A stretch of DNA of 50,250 bases from Ignavibacteriaceae bacterium (GCA_013042995.1 JABDPB010000052.1:1-50250); one strand, 5' to 3'; shown: positions 1 through 9,217, numbered from the stretch's first letter. A program made the numbers and translations. Notes: generated from the sequence alone by a model not told the origin.

Positions 1-1633
1 CGTGAATGTCACTCTGAGGCTCTCGCAGAGTGACGGTGGGAACTGTATACTTAATTATTGTTGTTGGATTGAAAGGATTCGGATAGTTCTGATAAAGTTC
101 AAAATCGTTCAATTCATTTTGCTCGATTGTTACAAGCTGTGTAACAGTCGACTCATATGTAACTTCAAAATGCCCCCCTTCACCTGCTGGTAAAGTAAGA
201 ATCCTATTATAAGGATCGTAATTAGCATAAGTTTGCCCGTTTTTTAAAACCTGCGAAATCATAAGGTTTGTATCTTTAATCGCCAAAGGTGTAAGTACAA
301 ATTCTCGATTGTAATTAAGTGGTTCATAACTATAATGCAAAGTAACCGGCTCATAAGTATAGAAAAGGCTTCCGTATAAATACGTATAGTAACCTGTTTC
401 AGTTGAGTGATATCCTGCTTTCCAATCACCTCCCTTTTCTTCATTCCACGCAAAAGCACCATATCGGGTTCTATCCCCATAGACTTCTCCATATACATGG
501 TCTACAAAGTGGGTCATAAAAAATTTAATTGATTCATCAGCCATTTGTAAATACCACGATTCTTTTGTGATATCATACATTTGTAAACCTGCAGTTATTG
601 CTTGTTCTAATTGCCACCACGCTTTTGTAGTATCGGGTAATCCCCACATAAGCATTTCGCCTGTAACACGATTAAAATCCTTGTACGGTCCCCAATATTC
701 ATGGTCATAGCCGTTATCCCAAACATGATTAATTAAAAGTTCTGCACTATTCACATAAGAAGGATCAGGAAATAAATGATGAATTCTTGCTAAACACCAA
801 CCTGCTTTTAAAACGTGTCCCATTATTGTCATAGTTTCGCTGTTATCCCAATTCCAATCTGAATCGTATCTTTCAACAAATCCAATGGTTTGCTGAGACA
901 TACTCGCAACCATGTGATTTATAATTTCTGCTGCAAGTTCTTCTAATCGGGATTGATAAGCTAAATCTTCATCCATTAAATATAGATATAAAAGATGTGT
1001 AGTAATTGCATCTACAGTAGCATTAAAGCTTTTATCCCAAGTATTTTGATTGTTGAAATTTGCTTTATCATAATAACCCAAATACGCAGGTCTTGTATCC
1101 CAATAAATATTTTCGAGATGATTGTAACCCCTCATCAACCAATTCCTTGCAGTTGTGTCTCCAGTAGCTTCGTAATAAGCAGTAATACCCAACAAAGCAT
1201 AGTGCTGGAAAAAAGCTGTTTTATCGGCAGTTGGATTGATCGGATTTCCACTGATATCTAATTCCTGAAACCATCCATCATTGTTGTAATCCCAGGCGTG
1301 TGCGTACATCCAGTTCAAAGCTTGTTCTGCAAGATTGATATATGTTGTATCGCCTGTTAGCATATAAGCACGAACCATTGCATAAATATTGCGGGTTTGC
1401 GTTAGCATATGCTTATTAGTCCCGATAGGGGTACCAAACTTATTTATCCTCGTAAAAAATCCGCCTGAAGCATAATCGTAGGTTTGCAACCAGAATTGTG
1501 CACAGCTATCTGTGTAGCCAATTGCAAGAGATGGATTTTGCAAATACGGTGAGGTTGGAATATACTGGGCTCGTAACGAAATACTAAAAAATGAAATGGT
1601 AAGTAAAGAAACAAATAGTAATATTGTTTTCAT
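1..1633 (-). CDS. Exported AGE-family (N-acylglucosamine 2-epimerase-like) enzyme with T9SS sorting domain, 3' end cut by window
   Basis: The frame is open from an ATG at 1631-1633 to the left edge, so the C-terminus is missing. It begins with a signal peptide (MKTILLFVSLLTISFFSISL, then RAQ). The body is alpha/alpha-barrel-like and matches the AGE family pattern. It has an early TQTRNIYAMVRAYMLTGD helix, a GHVLKAGWCLAR segment that fits the conserved catalytic-His helix, and a late KAWWQLEQAITAGLQMY helix followed by GDWKAGYHSTE, which fits the second conserved His. Known family members epimerise or isomerise sugars and are usually cytosolic. A signal peptide plus the C-terminal QNYPNPFNPTT motif (type A T9SS domain) says this one is exported across the outer membrane. 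The substrate cannot be read from sequence. Family assignment is my recognition of motifs; a glycoside-hydrolase-like (alpha/alpha)6 enzyme is the alternative. Confidence 0.8.
   Translation of the reverse strand, partial: MKTILLFVSLLTISFFSISLRAQYIPTSPYLQNPSLAIGYTDSCAQFWLQTYDYASGGFFTRINKFGTPIGTNKHMLTQTRNIYAMVRAYMLTGDTTYINLAEQALNWMYAHAWDYNNDGWFQELDISGNPINPTADKTAFFQHYALLGITAYYEATGDTTARNWLMRGYNHLENIYWDTRPAYLGYYDKANFNNQNTWDKSFNATVDAITTHLLYLYLMDEDLAYQSRLEELAAEIINHMVASMSQQTIGFVERYDSDWNWDNSETMTIMGHVLKAGWCLARIHHLFPDPSYVNSAELLINHVWDNGYDHEYWGPYKDFNRVTGEMLMWGLPDTTKAWWQLEQAITAGLQMYDITKESWYLQMADESIKFFMTHFVDHVYGEVYGDRTRYGAFAWNEEKGGDWKAGYHSTETGYYTYLYGSLFYTYEPVTLHYSYEPLNYNREFVLTPLAIKDTNLMISQVLKNGQTYANYDPYNRILTLPAGEGGHFEVTYESTVTQLVTIEQNELNDFELYQNYPNPFNPTTIIKYTVPTVTLREPQSDIH
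8..34. repeat. 27-bp perfect inverted repeat inside a coding region
   Basis: GTCACTCTG (8-16) and CAGAGTGAC (26-34) are exact reverse complements around a 9-nt loop. The element lies in the T9SS sorting domain of the epimerase-like gene, just after the PNPFNP motif. It is exactly nine codons long and in phase, encoding VTLREPQSD. It resembles the short dispersed palindromes (GTCACTCTGAG-type) that I recall from Bacteroidota and Chlorobi genomes, so I take it as a REP-like repeat. Confidence 0.6.
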
Positions 1634-1717
1634 AATTAATACCTAAAGTAAAATTAAGTTTTGACTAATCACGCATAAGCTTCTTTAAAGTTATTATCTT
1701 TTCACCTTCACCAAATG

Positions 1718-2260
1718 TCAAGCTACACACCACAGTCGTTGCTTTCCCTCGAATCCTTTAAATTCACATTCGTCAGTATTGTTCCATTTTATTGATTCTG
1801 CTAAACCAGGTGATTCATGAAAAAGAGAGTTTCTTGCTGAATCGCTCATCCAAAGCTCAGCATCTTTTCCTTGCTGCATTACACGTGCAGCATAGTGAAC
1901 TGCCCTGCCCGCTAGTGCACTCCCATCAGCAGAAACGTTTCCATAGTGAATTCCAATTCGTACTTTGATGTTGATATTACCGGGGTTATCGAAAAGTCCT
2001 ACAGCAAATGCATACGACTTCATCACGCTGCGAAAAGCTATAAACAAACTATCCCCTGTTTGATCGATTAAGATTCCTCCAAATTTTCTTCTTAGTTGGT
2101 TTGCACGATTCAGATGAGCTTTTCTGTAATCTGTGTACAATACAGTACCCACTTCTGATAACAGTGATGTAGATCCAACCAAATCTGTAAAGACAAGACA
2201 AACCAAACCATTGCTTTTTTCAAGCCATTTATGAAGACTAAAATCGGAATTAATTGACAT
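1718..2260 (-). CDS. Stand-alone class III adenylate/guanylate cyclase domain protein
   Basis: This 180-residue protein is essentially one cyclase homology domain with no sensor or membrane part. The first metal aspartate is D26 in VFTDLVGST and the second is D70 in QTGDSLF. RIGIHYGNV forms the central strand, and GRAVHYAARV holds the conserved R126. Two key positions differ from the classical enzymes. The base-specifying lysine four residues before D70 is D66, and the transition-state asparagine is H122. The His variant occurs in other bacterial cyclase-like proteins; the Asp is more unusual. It may make cAMP or cGMP, or it may be a divergent or regulatory domain. It is transcribed toward the exported enzyme gene 84 bp away. 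No cAMP receptor is visible nearby. Confidence 0.85.
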   Translation of the reverse strand: MSINSDFSLHKWLEKSNGLVCLVFTDLVGSTSLLSEVGTVLYTDYRKAHLNRANQLRRKFGGILIDQTGDSLFIAFRSVMKSYAFAVGLFDNPGNINIKVRIGIHYGNVSADGSALAGRAVHYAARVMQQGKDAELWMSDSARNSLFHESPGLAESIKWNNTDECEFKGFEGKQRLWCVA

Positions 2261-2385
2261 TACTTAAATTTTTAAGTGTTCTTTTAAGTTATGATTAAGC
2301 TAAATGAAAAATAACATCAAATCTCTTATTGACAAAGTATTTATTTGAAGAAGTGAATAAAGTAGCAGATTAAAGAATTTAGGAT

Positions 2386-2435
2386 TAAAAAACCCTGCCT
2401 TAATCAGTTTAAAGAAAAACGAATCTTAGCAGGGT
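2386..2435 (-). terminator. Candidate rho-independent terminator after the small membrane ORF
   Basis: On the minus strand ACCCTGC (2429-2435) pairs with GCAGGGT (2392-2398), and the stem runs into six T residues. The loop is long (30 nt), so the hairpin is not ideal. Its place 40 bp after the stop codon of the 39-codon ORF fits a transcript end. Confidence 0.45.
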
Positions 2436-2474
2436 CGCCCTCACACATTTTTAAATGATTGACACAAATAAGCA

Positions 2475-2594
2475 CTACATCGCCCTTATTTTTATGTACA
2501 ATGTAATTGCAAGTGCAATAAATATTGCAAGGTATAGAATTAGCATAGCACCCCACAAAATGTAATTTAGGTTGTTTTTCTTCCCAAATAGCAT
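2475..2594 (-). CDS. Candidate 39-residue single-pass membrane protein
   Basis: The ORF starts at ATG 2592-2594 and stops at TAG 2475-2477. It encodes a short basic head (MLFGKKNNLNY), one long hydrophobic helix (ILWGAMLILYLAIFIALAIT) and a basic tail (LYIKIRAM). The frame stays open upstream for 18 further codons (including FFDGML), so the real start may be earlier at a non-ATG codon. Support comes from the membrane-helix composition and the terminator-like hairpin 40 bp downstream. I do not recognise a family. A chance ORF in AT-rich DNA cannot be excluded, because such DNA often encodes hydrophobic stretches. Confidence 0.4.
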   Translation of the reverse strand: MLFGKKNNLNYILWGAMLILYLAIFIALAITLYIKIRAM

Positions 2595-2857
2595 ACCATC
2601 AAAAAACTTCTTGTTTTGCCCTATTTTAAATTGGATTTGACTCGAAATGATAAGTTATAAGTACTGATGTGTTCTACAATAATTCAACTTTGAAAAATAA
2701 AGGTGAGTAATTATATCTTTTATCCGCTATGCAACTTTGCAGAAAAAATCGGCTACTTTATTAAACTAACATAAAATTTTCAGTTTTAGCAATAGTTATG
2801 AAATCAATTGAAATATAAAACCAATCGGGTGCAAAAAAACAAATTAGCAAATTACTT

Positions 2858-3307
2858 CTACCCAGGTTTTTGAAGCCACTTTTCGATAGCTCTAAGAAGA
2901 TTTTCCATTGCTAAAATTAAAGGCTTATGTTGTGAAGGATCAATATCAAGTAGAATCTCTTGATGAATATCAATGTAAGCCTTTTCAAGTTTTGTAGTGA
3001 GCATTTTCCCTCTTCTGGATAAGCTTAACTTCATATTTCTTCTGTCTTCAGAATTAATGATTCTTTGCATATATCCTTTTTTCACCAGTCCATCAACAAT
3101 TCTAGTTAATCTACTTGGACTAAGATTCATCCTTTTTGCAATCTCTTTATTATTCAAACTTTCATCGTGCTCAAGCAAACGAAGACATTTAAATTCTGCA
3201 GGGAACAGTTCATGCTCTTCTGCTAATAGTGCCTCTTTTTCCTGGCATCGTGCAAGTAGATTAAAAGTAAGATTAGCAAGACGCTCAGAAGTTGTGTCTG
3301 TATTCAT
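2858..3307 (-). CDS. MarR-family transcriptional regulator (paralogue 1)
   Basis: A 149-residue winged-helix protein. The helix-turn-helix is ESLNNKEIAKRMNLSPSRLTRIVDGLVKKGY, given here in outline (about residues 48-78), and the wing carries EDRRNMKLSLSRRGK. Flanking helices at both ends would form the MarR dimer interface. By hand alignment it is about 68% identical (101 of 149) to the MarR protein at 10053-10502, with identical length and the same KWLQKP ending. It is divergent from the zinc-ribbon gene at 3543 across 235 bp, so it may control both genes. MarR proteins usually repress and respond to small ligands or oxidants; the ligand here is unknown. Confidence 0.93.
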   Translation of the reverse strand: MNTDTTSERLANLTFNLLARCQEKEALLAEEHELFPAEFKCLRLLEHDESLNNKEIAKRMNLSPSRLTRIVDGLVKKGYMQRIINSEDRRNMKLSLSRRGKMLTTKLEKAYIDIHQEILLDIDPSQHKPLILAMENLLRAIEKWLQKPG

Positions 3308-3542
3308 AAGCTTCTCATTTTATTAAATAAAACTTAGTTTAAAATTTCTTTAAGAGTTGAATCAACAATGATAAAAATGCAAATAATATTTGATAGAAGC
3401 AATTATTCTTAATCTTCGGATATTATTAGTACTTAGCAATTATCTACAAATAAGAATGAAGAAAAATGAGCCAAAATCAATTACTTGAATATTTCCTGCA
3501 TTTTGTTAAATTGGATTTTGAAACTAAAAGGAGAGAAGAAAA

Positions 3543-3932
3543 ATGAAAGCAGATTATATATGTCCGCATTGCAGGGGTATACTTAATGCTGGCGATTATA
3601 TTGTTTTTTCAAGCAGAACAAATAAAGGGGGACACGGCATTATTATGCTTCACCAAGAAGTTGGTAACTACACAGTTGAAAAACATCCGATGTTTGAATA
3701 TCAACAAGGTGAAAAGCTATTATTCTTTTGCCCTATGTGCAATAAGGAGCTTGCTTCTGATGTTCATGAAAATCTTGCAAAGATCATCTTGATTGATGAA
3801 GAGAAAAAAGAGTTTGATATTCATTTTTCTAGACTTGCCGGTGAAAAAAGTACATTTAAAGTAGTTGGAGAAAACGTTGAATTGTTCGGTGAAGATTCAG
3901 GCAACTATATGGAATTTTTAGGAATGAAATAG
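3543..3932 (+). CDS. Zinc-ribbon-like hypothetical protein
   Basis: A 129-residue soluble protein with two CxxC pairs, CPHC (C7, C10) and CPMC (C63, C66), which probably bind one zinc as a split ribbon. The middle is Gly/His-rich (NKGGHGIIML) and the C-terminal half is acidic. A good Shine-Dalgarno (AGGAGAG) precedes the ATG. It faces the MarR gene at 2858-3307 across a shared intergenic region, which suggests joint regulation. I do not recognise a named family. A metal- or redox-responsive role is only a guess from the cysteines. Confidence 0.75.
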   Translation: MKADYICPHCRGILNAGDYIVFSSRTNKGGHGIIMLHQEVGNYTVEKHPMFEYQQGEKLLFFCPMCNKELASDVHENLAKIILIDEEKKEFDIHFSRLAGEKSTFKVVGENVELFGEDSGNYMEFLGMK

Positions 3933-3968
3933 ATTCTTGAATTCAAATCTCCTCTAATTAATGAAGAC

Positions 3969-4496
3969 TTACCGTAGAGGCGTAGTGTTTATATTTTCAG
4001 TACGGAAAATTTTCCATTCAGCATTATCTTTTTTAAGGTGATGAATGCCCTCATCTCTTTTATCCATAAATCCGGTTCCGGCAACTGTTTTAATCGTTTG
4101 TACGTAGTAAACTTGTGCATCATTTTCTAATAAATTTATTACTTCGGCTTTTTCTAGATTCAAATCCAGATCATAATTAACAAACACAAAATCTAATCCC
4201 TGCAACGTAGATGAGTATTGTGGACTATCTTTATGAATTGTTGCTAGCACCCGCTCTTTATCTTCAGCTTTTGTTGCTTCGAGATTTTCATAAACTACAG
4301 CTAAAACTTCTTTTGCAATCTTTGGATCTATGTTTTGTTGCTTTTGAATAACTCTTTGCTGCTGCTGCGGAGGTTTTAATGTTTGCTGCGGCGGAAGATT
4401 TGGGTTTTGAGTTTCTTGCTTTTTTGATTCACAGCCGATTGAGAATACAAACAATGCTGTAATAATTAATGATATTATAAACTTCATCAATCTCAT
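3969..4496 (-). CDS. Putative lipoprotein with proline/glutamine-rich linker
   Basis: A 175-residue protein with a lipoprotein signal ending in FSIGC (C22). A low-complexity P/Q/K linker follows (about 28-55), then a folded domain of about 110 residues resembling a small alpha+beta NTF2/SnoaL-like domain. That resemblance is weak. Its ATG overlaps the stop of the upstream DUF1028 gene by 4 bp, so the two are probably translationally coupled. Function unknown. Confidence 0.7.
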   Translation of the reverse strand: MRLMKFIISLIITALFVFSIGCESKKQETQNPNLPPQQTLKPPQQQQRVIQKQQNIDPKIAKEVLAVVYENLEATKAEDKERVLATIHKDSPQYSSTLQGLDFVFVNYDLDLNLEKAEVINLLENDAQVYYVQTIKTVAGTGFMDKRDEGIHHLKKDNAEWKIFRTENINTTPLR

Positions 4497-5491
4497 TCTT
4501 TTGTTGATAAGATTTTTTTTAATTCCTCTTCGGATACATTGAGTAAGCCAATTGGGACTAAGCGGGGAGTCAGTGTTTTCCAGTTTTCATTCTTTAAAAA
4601 TACATCTCTAAACATTGGAAAAGCTTCTTGAATCATTCCATTGTTTGCAAGTGTAACTGCGTGCCAGTATTTCATTTCTTCGTTTTGGGGGAACATTTCT
4701 TCAGCGGTAGAATATTCTCTCATAGCTAGTTCCATGTCTCCATGCTCAACTGCAAGATCACCAGCATTCATATGATTGTAAGCACGGTGAACCTTTAATA
4801 ACCGCTCTAATTCTTTTAATGGTTCAGAATGATCTTCAACTCGCAAATCAATTATTCTGTCTTTCCAAACTTTTCCCGTTGATTCACCACGAACTACAAG
4901 CAGACAAGCAGACTGCTTTCCACGAATATCACCACCGACTTCTTCCGCTGCAAAAAGAGCTGCCAGCATTCTCTCAGCAAGCGGACCTTTTGACTTTTCG
5001 AAAGCTTCAGACATCGCACCCCATACTTTATCATTCAACATTAAATTTGCCTGCACGGAATAATTTTCTCCGACAATATGACCCGCTCCAGGTATGCAAT
5101 TTTTACCTGTATAAGATTTTACATTTCCATTTACATCGAGAATTGCAAGCTGGCGAACGTTTCTTCCTTCATCGGATTCAATTAATTTTTCCACAACCTG
5201 AGTAGCCGTTAATCCTGTTTTTAATAACTCAATTCCGTCCGGACCAAAAGCAGGATTTACAAATGATTGTGTAGCGACAACACCAACTCCTGCTTCCCCC
5301 CACGAAACTATCGAGCCTACTGAAAACCAATGGGATTGCACTGCAACACCTATTTCACCTGTTTCAGGGTCCCTGGCAACAATGGAGTACGTTGAAGCAA
5401 GTGGGTTTTCGTTGTAAAAAAGCTGTGCGTATATTTCATTTGTTATGAACAATAAACCGATCAGTAATACAAGAATTGCTTGTAGTTTCAT
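4493..5491 (-). CDS. Secreted DUF1028 family protein with TPR-like C-terminus
   Basis: The 332-residue product has a signal peptide (about 1-22, ending in IYAQ). A DUF1028 domain follows at about 33-235, recognisable by STYSIVARDPETGEIGVAVQS, VGVVATQSFVNPAFGPDGIELL and SYTGKNCIPGAGH. DUF1028 resembles Ntn-hydrolase folds and has been proposed to be enzymatic, but no activity is established to my knowledge. The last 90 residues (HMNAGDLAVEHGDMELAMREYSTAEEMFP region) look like one or two TPR repeats, a common addition in this family. It is coupled by a 4-bp overlap to the lipoprotein gene downstream. The two probably act together in the periplasm. Confidence 0.88.
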   Translation of the reverse strand: MKLQAILVLLIGLLFITNEIYAQLFYNENPLASTYSIVARDPETGEIGVAVQSHWFSVGSIVSWGEAGVGVVATQSFVNPAFGPDGIELLKTGLTATQVVEKLIESDEGRNVRQLAILDVNGNVKSYTGKNCIPGAGHIVGENYSVQANLMLNDKVWGAMSEAFEKSKGPLAERMLAALFAAEEVGGDIRGKQSACLLVVRGESTGKVWKDRIIDLRVEDHSEPLKELERLLKVHRAYNHMNAGDLAVEHGDMELAMREYSTAEEMFPQNEEMKYWHAVTLANNGMIQEAFPMFRDVFLKNENWKTLTPRLVPIGLLNVSEEELKKILSTKE

Positions 5492-5648
5492 ATCTGCTTC
5501 CTCAAAAAATAAATTCTCTTTAAAGCAAGATAATTCAACTATTATTTTTTAACAATAAACAATTTAATTATCGGTTTGGTGATAAATCAACTTCAACTGT
5601 ATTTTTGGACTGCAAATAAAATGTTCAAATCAACTGCAAAGTAATTTT

Positions 5649-6398
5649 TTGGAATTCCTTACCACTGGATCTGTTGTTATACTATTTTTTGTTGGAATTA
5701 TTGCCGGATTCTTGAACGTATCTGCAGGTGGTGGTTCAACGTTAACGCTTCCGGTTTTAATATTTCTTGGTCTCGATTCTTCGGTGGCAAACGGCACAAA
5801 CCGCATTGCAATTTTGATTCAAAACATTTCTGCAGTTTATTCATTTAAGAAAGAAAAATATCAAGATTTAAAAGCAAGCTTATTCCTCTCGCTTTTTACT
5901 TTGCCTGGGGCAATTGCAGGTGCGTTACTCGCGGTTAATCTCAATGATGAATTGTTCCAAAAAATTCTCGCAATTATAATGATTGTAATTATTCTAACTA
6001 TGTTTATTCCCCAAAAGAAAACAGAAACAACCGGAATATCAGCAATATCGATTGTAACTGCTGCTTCAATGTTTGGAATAGGTTTCTACGGTGGTTTTAT
6101 TCAGGTGGGTGTTGGATTTTTAATAATGGCTTCGCTAAAATATCTAATGAAGTTGAATCTTGTATTGGTGAATATGCACAAAGTTTTTATCGTACTCGTC
6201 TACACAATCCCAGCGTTAATAATATTTATAATTACAAATAATGTAAACTGGTTTTTAGGATTAAGTCTTGCTGGTGGGAACGCATTAGGCGGATGGTGGG
6301 GGGCAAAAGTTACGGTCAAAAAAGGAGAGGGATTTATAAAAATAATTTTAGTCTTTGCAATTCTTATTATGGCCTTGAAACTGTTAAATGTATTTTAA
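5649..6398 (+). CDS. TauE/SafE (TSUP) family membrane transporter
   Basis: The 249-residue protein has about seven to eight hydrophobic helices and the family's opening glycine-rich pattern (GIIAGFLNVSAGGGSTL, then LGLDSSVANGTNR). A second half-repeat appears at GFYGGFIQVGVGFL. TSUP proteins export or take up sulfite, sulfonates or similar anions; the substrate cannot be set here. The start is TTG at 5649. No clear Shine-Dalgarno is visible, and no ATG exists in the frame between the stop at 5583-5585 and this codon. The 3' end overlaps the convergent uvrA stop by 4 bp. Confidence 0.88.
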   Translation: MEFLTTGSVVILFFVGIIAGFLNVSAGGGSTLTLPVLIFLGLDSSVANGTNRIAILIQNISAVYSFKKEKYQDLKASLFLSLFTLPGAIAGALLAVNLNDELFQKILAIIMIVIILTMFIPQKKTETTGISAISIVTAASMFGIGFYGGFIQVGVGFLIMASLKYLMKLNLVLVNMHKVFIVLVYTIPALIIFIITNNVNWFLGLSLAGGNALGGWWGAKVTVKKGEGFIKIILVFAILIMALKLLNVF

Positions 6399-9217
6399 TT
6401 AATTTCTGCCTTCAAATATTTACCGGTGAGACTGTTTTTATTTCTTACTATTTTTTCCGGAGTGCCTTCTGCAACAATTTTTCCTCCAAACTCTCCACCA
6501 CCAGGACCCAAATCAACTATCCAATCAGCCATTTTAATTACGTCAAGGTTATGCTCAACAACTACAACAGTATTTCCTTTATCTACCAACTGATTTAAAA
6601 CATTCAATAAAATTCTAACATCTTCAAAATGAAGCCCGGTTGTCGGCTCATCTAAAACATACAGTGTTTTTCCAGTACTGACTTTACTTAATTCAGTCGC
6701 AAGTTTAACTCTTTGTGCTTCTCCACCTGACAGTGTAGTGGCTTGCTGTCCTAAGGTAATGTAGCCCAAACCAACATCGTGCAGAGCTTTAATTTTCCTT
6801 TTAATTCTTGGGAGATCGGAAAAGAAATCAAGTGCTTCATCAACCCGCATCTCCAAAACATCTGCAATTGATTTAGTTTTGTAAAGAACTTCCAAAGTCT
6901 CTCTGTTATATCTTTTTCCTTTACACGAGTCACAATGAACATAAACGTCAGGTAGAAAATTCATTTCAATTTTCTTTAAACCGTCACCGCTACATTCTTC
7001 ACACCTTCCGCCTGCTACATTAAAACTAAATCGCCCGGTTTTGTAACCTCTCATTTTTGATTCAGGTAACTGTGCAAATAAATCTCGGATAAATGTGAAT
7101 AGGCCTGTATAAGTTGCAGGATTTGATCGGGGTGTTCTCCCGATGGGCGATTGGTCAATTTCAATAATTTTATCAATATGTTCTAGGCCTTCAACATCTT
7201 TAAATGGAAGCGGGACAACTTTTGATTTATAAATTTTGTTCATCAAAATTTTTACAAGTGTTTCATTCAGGACCGATGATTTGCCGCTACCGCTGACACC
7301 AGTAATTAATGTTAAAGTGCCAATGGGAATTTTTAAATTTATATTTTGAAGATTGTTCCCTTTTGCTCCTTTTAGCAGAATTGTTTTCCCATTTCCTTTT
7401 CTTCTTACAGAGGGGACTTTAATTTTTTCGCGACTCTTTAAATAGGAAAGTGTAAGTGAATCATATCCATTCTTAGAATTCAGCAATTTAGTTGTGATTC
7501 CATTCAAAACAACTTCACCGCCTTGCTTTCCTGCACCAGGTCCTAAATCAATAATGTAATCTGAGCTTTCAATTGTCTCTCTATCGTGCTCTACTACAAT
7601 AATTGTGTTACCTAAATCTCTGAGATTTTTCAGTGAGTTGATCAGTTTGATATTATCGCTCTGGTGCAATCCGATCGATGGTTCATCAAGCACATAGAGC
7701 ACACCGGCAAGCTGTGTTCCTATTTGAGTTGCAAGCCTGATTCGCTGCGATTCACCACCTGAGAGTGTGCGCGCTGAACGATTTAATGATAAATAATCCA
7801 ATCCAACGTTATGAAGAAATTCCAATCGTTCTTTTACTTCTTTTAAAATTGGCCTTGCAATTAGTGCATTGTTTCCTTTTAATTTAACTTTTTTAAAAAA
7901 TTCTATCGCCCTGAGAATTGAAAGTTCTGTTATTTCACTTATATTTTTTTTGCTAAACTTAACTGCAAGCGACTCTTTTCTAAGTCTTCCACCTCTACAA
8001 GTTGAACATTTTGCTGTATTCATATATGATTCAACCCACTCACGAATATTATTCGAAGAAGTAGAATCATAGTAATGCTTCAAATATTTAACAATACCAG
8101 AAAATCGGTGCATATACTGAATTGGTTTTCCACCACTGTATGAATATGTAAATGAAATTCTTTCTTTTGTTCCATTAATTATCACATCAAACTGATTGGG
8201 TTTCAAATCTTTTAATGGTGTGTTAAAATTAAAGTCGTACTTTTTTGCTACTGCTTCTAATTGGTTAAAAAACCAGATCTTTCTTGGTTTACCGATGGGA
8301 ACCAATCCTTCTTCATTAATTGTTTTTTTTAAATCAGGAATGATAAGATTTATATCTAGTTCTTTCTTTTCACCAAGTCCTTCGCAATCTTTGCACGAGC
8401 CATAGGGCGAATTAAATGAAAACGAATTTGGTGCAAGCTCGCTGTAACCTATTCCGCAATCAATGCAGGCAAGATGCCGGCTATAGACGTGATCCTCTTT
8501 CCCATCGCTAACAATTACACTACCTTCACCGTAATTCAAAGCAACTTCTACTGATTCAGTTAATCTTGAGCGTGAGGTTTCTTTAATCAAAATTCTGTCC
8601 ACAACGATTTCAATGTTGTGAACTTTGTACCTGTCGACTTTAAATCCTTTTGTAATTTCACTCAATTCGCCGTCAATTCTAACTCTTAAAAATCCATCGG
8701 AAAGTATTTCTTCAAACAGCTCACGATAATGTCCTTTTCTTCCTCTAACAACCGGCGATAGAATTGATACTTTTTTGTTTTTAAATGATGTGAGAATAGA
8801 ATCTAAAATTTGAGCAGCTGATTGTTTTTTTACCGGTTTGCCGCAACTATGGCAATGTGGAATTCCAACCCGAGCAAAAAGTAAGCGCAGGTAATCATAA
8901 ATTTCTGTAACTGTTCCGACTGTGGAACGCGGATTTCCTGTGGTAGATTTTTGTTCAATTGAAATTGCGGGACTCAAACCTTCAATTAAATCAACATCGG
9001 GTTTTTCAAGCATATCTAAAAATTGGCGGGCATAAGCAGAAAGCGATTCGATGTATCTGCGCTGTCCTTCAGCGTAAATTGTATCAAATGCAAGCGAGGA
9101 TTTTCCCGACCCCGAAAGACCCGTAACAACAGTAAAAGCATCGCGCGGAATTTCCAAATCAACGTTTTTTAAGTTGTGCTCTCTTGCACCTTTTATAATT
9201 ATAAGTTCTTTTTCCAA
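6395..9217 (-). CDS. uvrA: Excinuclease ABC subunit A
   Basis: The 940-residue protein is full length for UvrA, the DNA-damage recognition ATPase of nucleotide excision repair. Two ABC ATPase halves are visible. The first has Walker [10 protein letters not shown] (33-41), signature [12 protein letters not shown] and [10 protein letters not shown]. The second has [21 protein letters not shown] and [10 protein letters not shown]. Zinc modules appear as CHSCG, CIDCG with CKDCEG, and CEEC with [10 protein letters not shown]. It acts with UvrB and UvrC, which are not in the window. It is divergent from the YigZ gene across 93 bp. Confidence 0.99.
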   Translation of the reverse strand: MEKELIIIKGAREHNLKNVDLEIPRDAFTVVTGLSGSGKSSLAFDTIYAEGQRRYIESLSAYARQFLDMLEKPDVDLIEGLSPAISIEQKSTTGNPRSTVGTVTEIYDYLRLLFARVGIPHCHSCGKPVKKQSAAQILDSILTSFKNKKVSILSPVVRGRKGHYRELFEEILSDGFLRVRIDGELSEITKGFKVDRYKVHNIEIVVDRILIKETSRSRLTESVEVALNYGEGSVIVSDGKEDHVYSRHLACIDCGIGYSELAPNSFSFNSPYGSCKDCEGLGEKKELDINLIIPDLKKTINEEGLVPIGKPRKIWFFNQLEAVAKKYDFNFNTPLKDLKPNQFDVIINGTKERISFTYSYSGGKPIQYMHRFSGIVKYLKHYYDSTSSNNIREWVESYMNTAKCSTCRGGRLRKESLAVKFSKKNISEITELSILRAIEFFKKVKLKGNNALIARPILKEVKERLEFLHNVGLDYLSLNRSARTLSGGESQRIRLATQIGTQLAGVLYVLDEPSIGLHQSDNIKLINSLKNLRDLGNTIIVVEHDRETIESSDYIIDLGPGAGKQGGEVVLNGITTKLLNSKNGYDSLTLSYLKSREKIKVPSVRRKGNGKTILLKGAKGNNLQNINLKIPIGTLTLITGVSGSGKSSVLNETLVKILMNKIYKSKVVPLPFKDVEGLEHIDKIIEIDQSPIGRTPRSNPATYTGLFTFIRDLFAQLPESKMRGYKTGRFSFNVAGGRCEECSGDGLKKIEMNFLPDVYVHCDSCKGKRYNRETLEVLYKTKSIADVLEMRVDEALDFFSDLPRIKRKIKALHDVGLGYITLGQQATTLSGGEAQRVKLATELSKVSTGKTLYVLDEPTTGLHFEDVRILLNVLNQLVDKGNTVVVVEHNLDVIKMADWIVDLGPGGGEFGGKIVAEGTPEKIVRNKNSLTGKYLKAEIN

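Larger units (their letters stand above)
2261..2857. other. 597-bp region without a long ORF
   Basis: This stretch between the cyclase and the first MarR gene has no long ORF. On the minus strand it contains a candidate 39-codon membrane-protein gene (2475-2594) and a hairpin plus T-run just downstream (2386-2435). A TATAAT hexamer on the minus strand (2710-2715) lies about 115 bp before that small gene, but I see no well-spaced -35. Nothing else was recognised, and no RNA family signature is evident. Confidence 0.5.

Noticed and set aside
2..193. 63-codon plus-strand ORF at the left edge
   Set aside because: It is the antisense shadow of the epimerase-like gene, which shows signal-peptide, AGE and T9SS motifs.
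995..1261. 88-codon plus-strand ORF
   Set aside because: Antisense to the same gene, with no family motif or ribosome-binding site.
4819..5205. 128-codon plus-strand ORF
   Set aside because: Antisense shadow of the DUF1028 gene, low-complexity Leu/Gln/His content.
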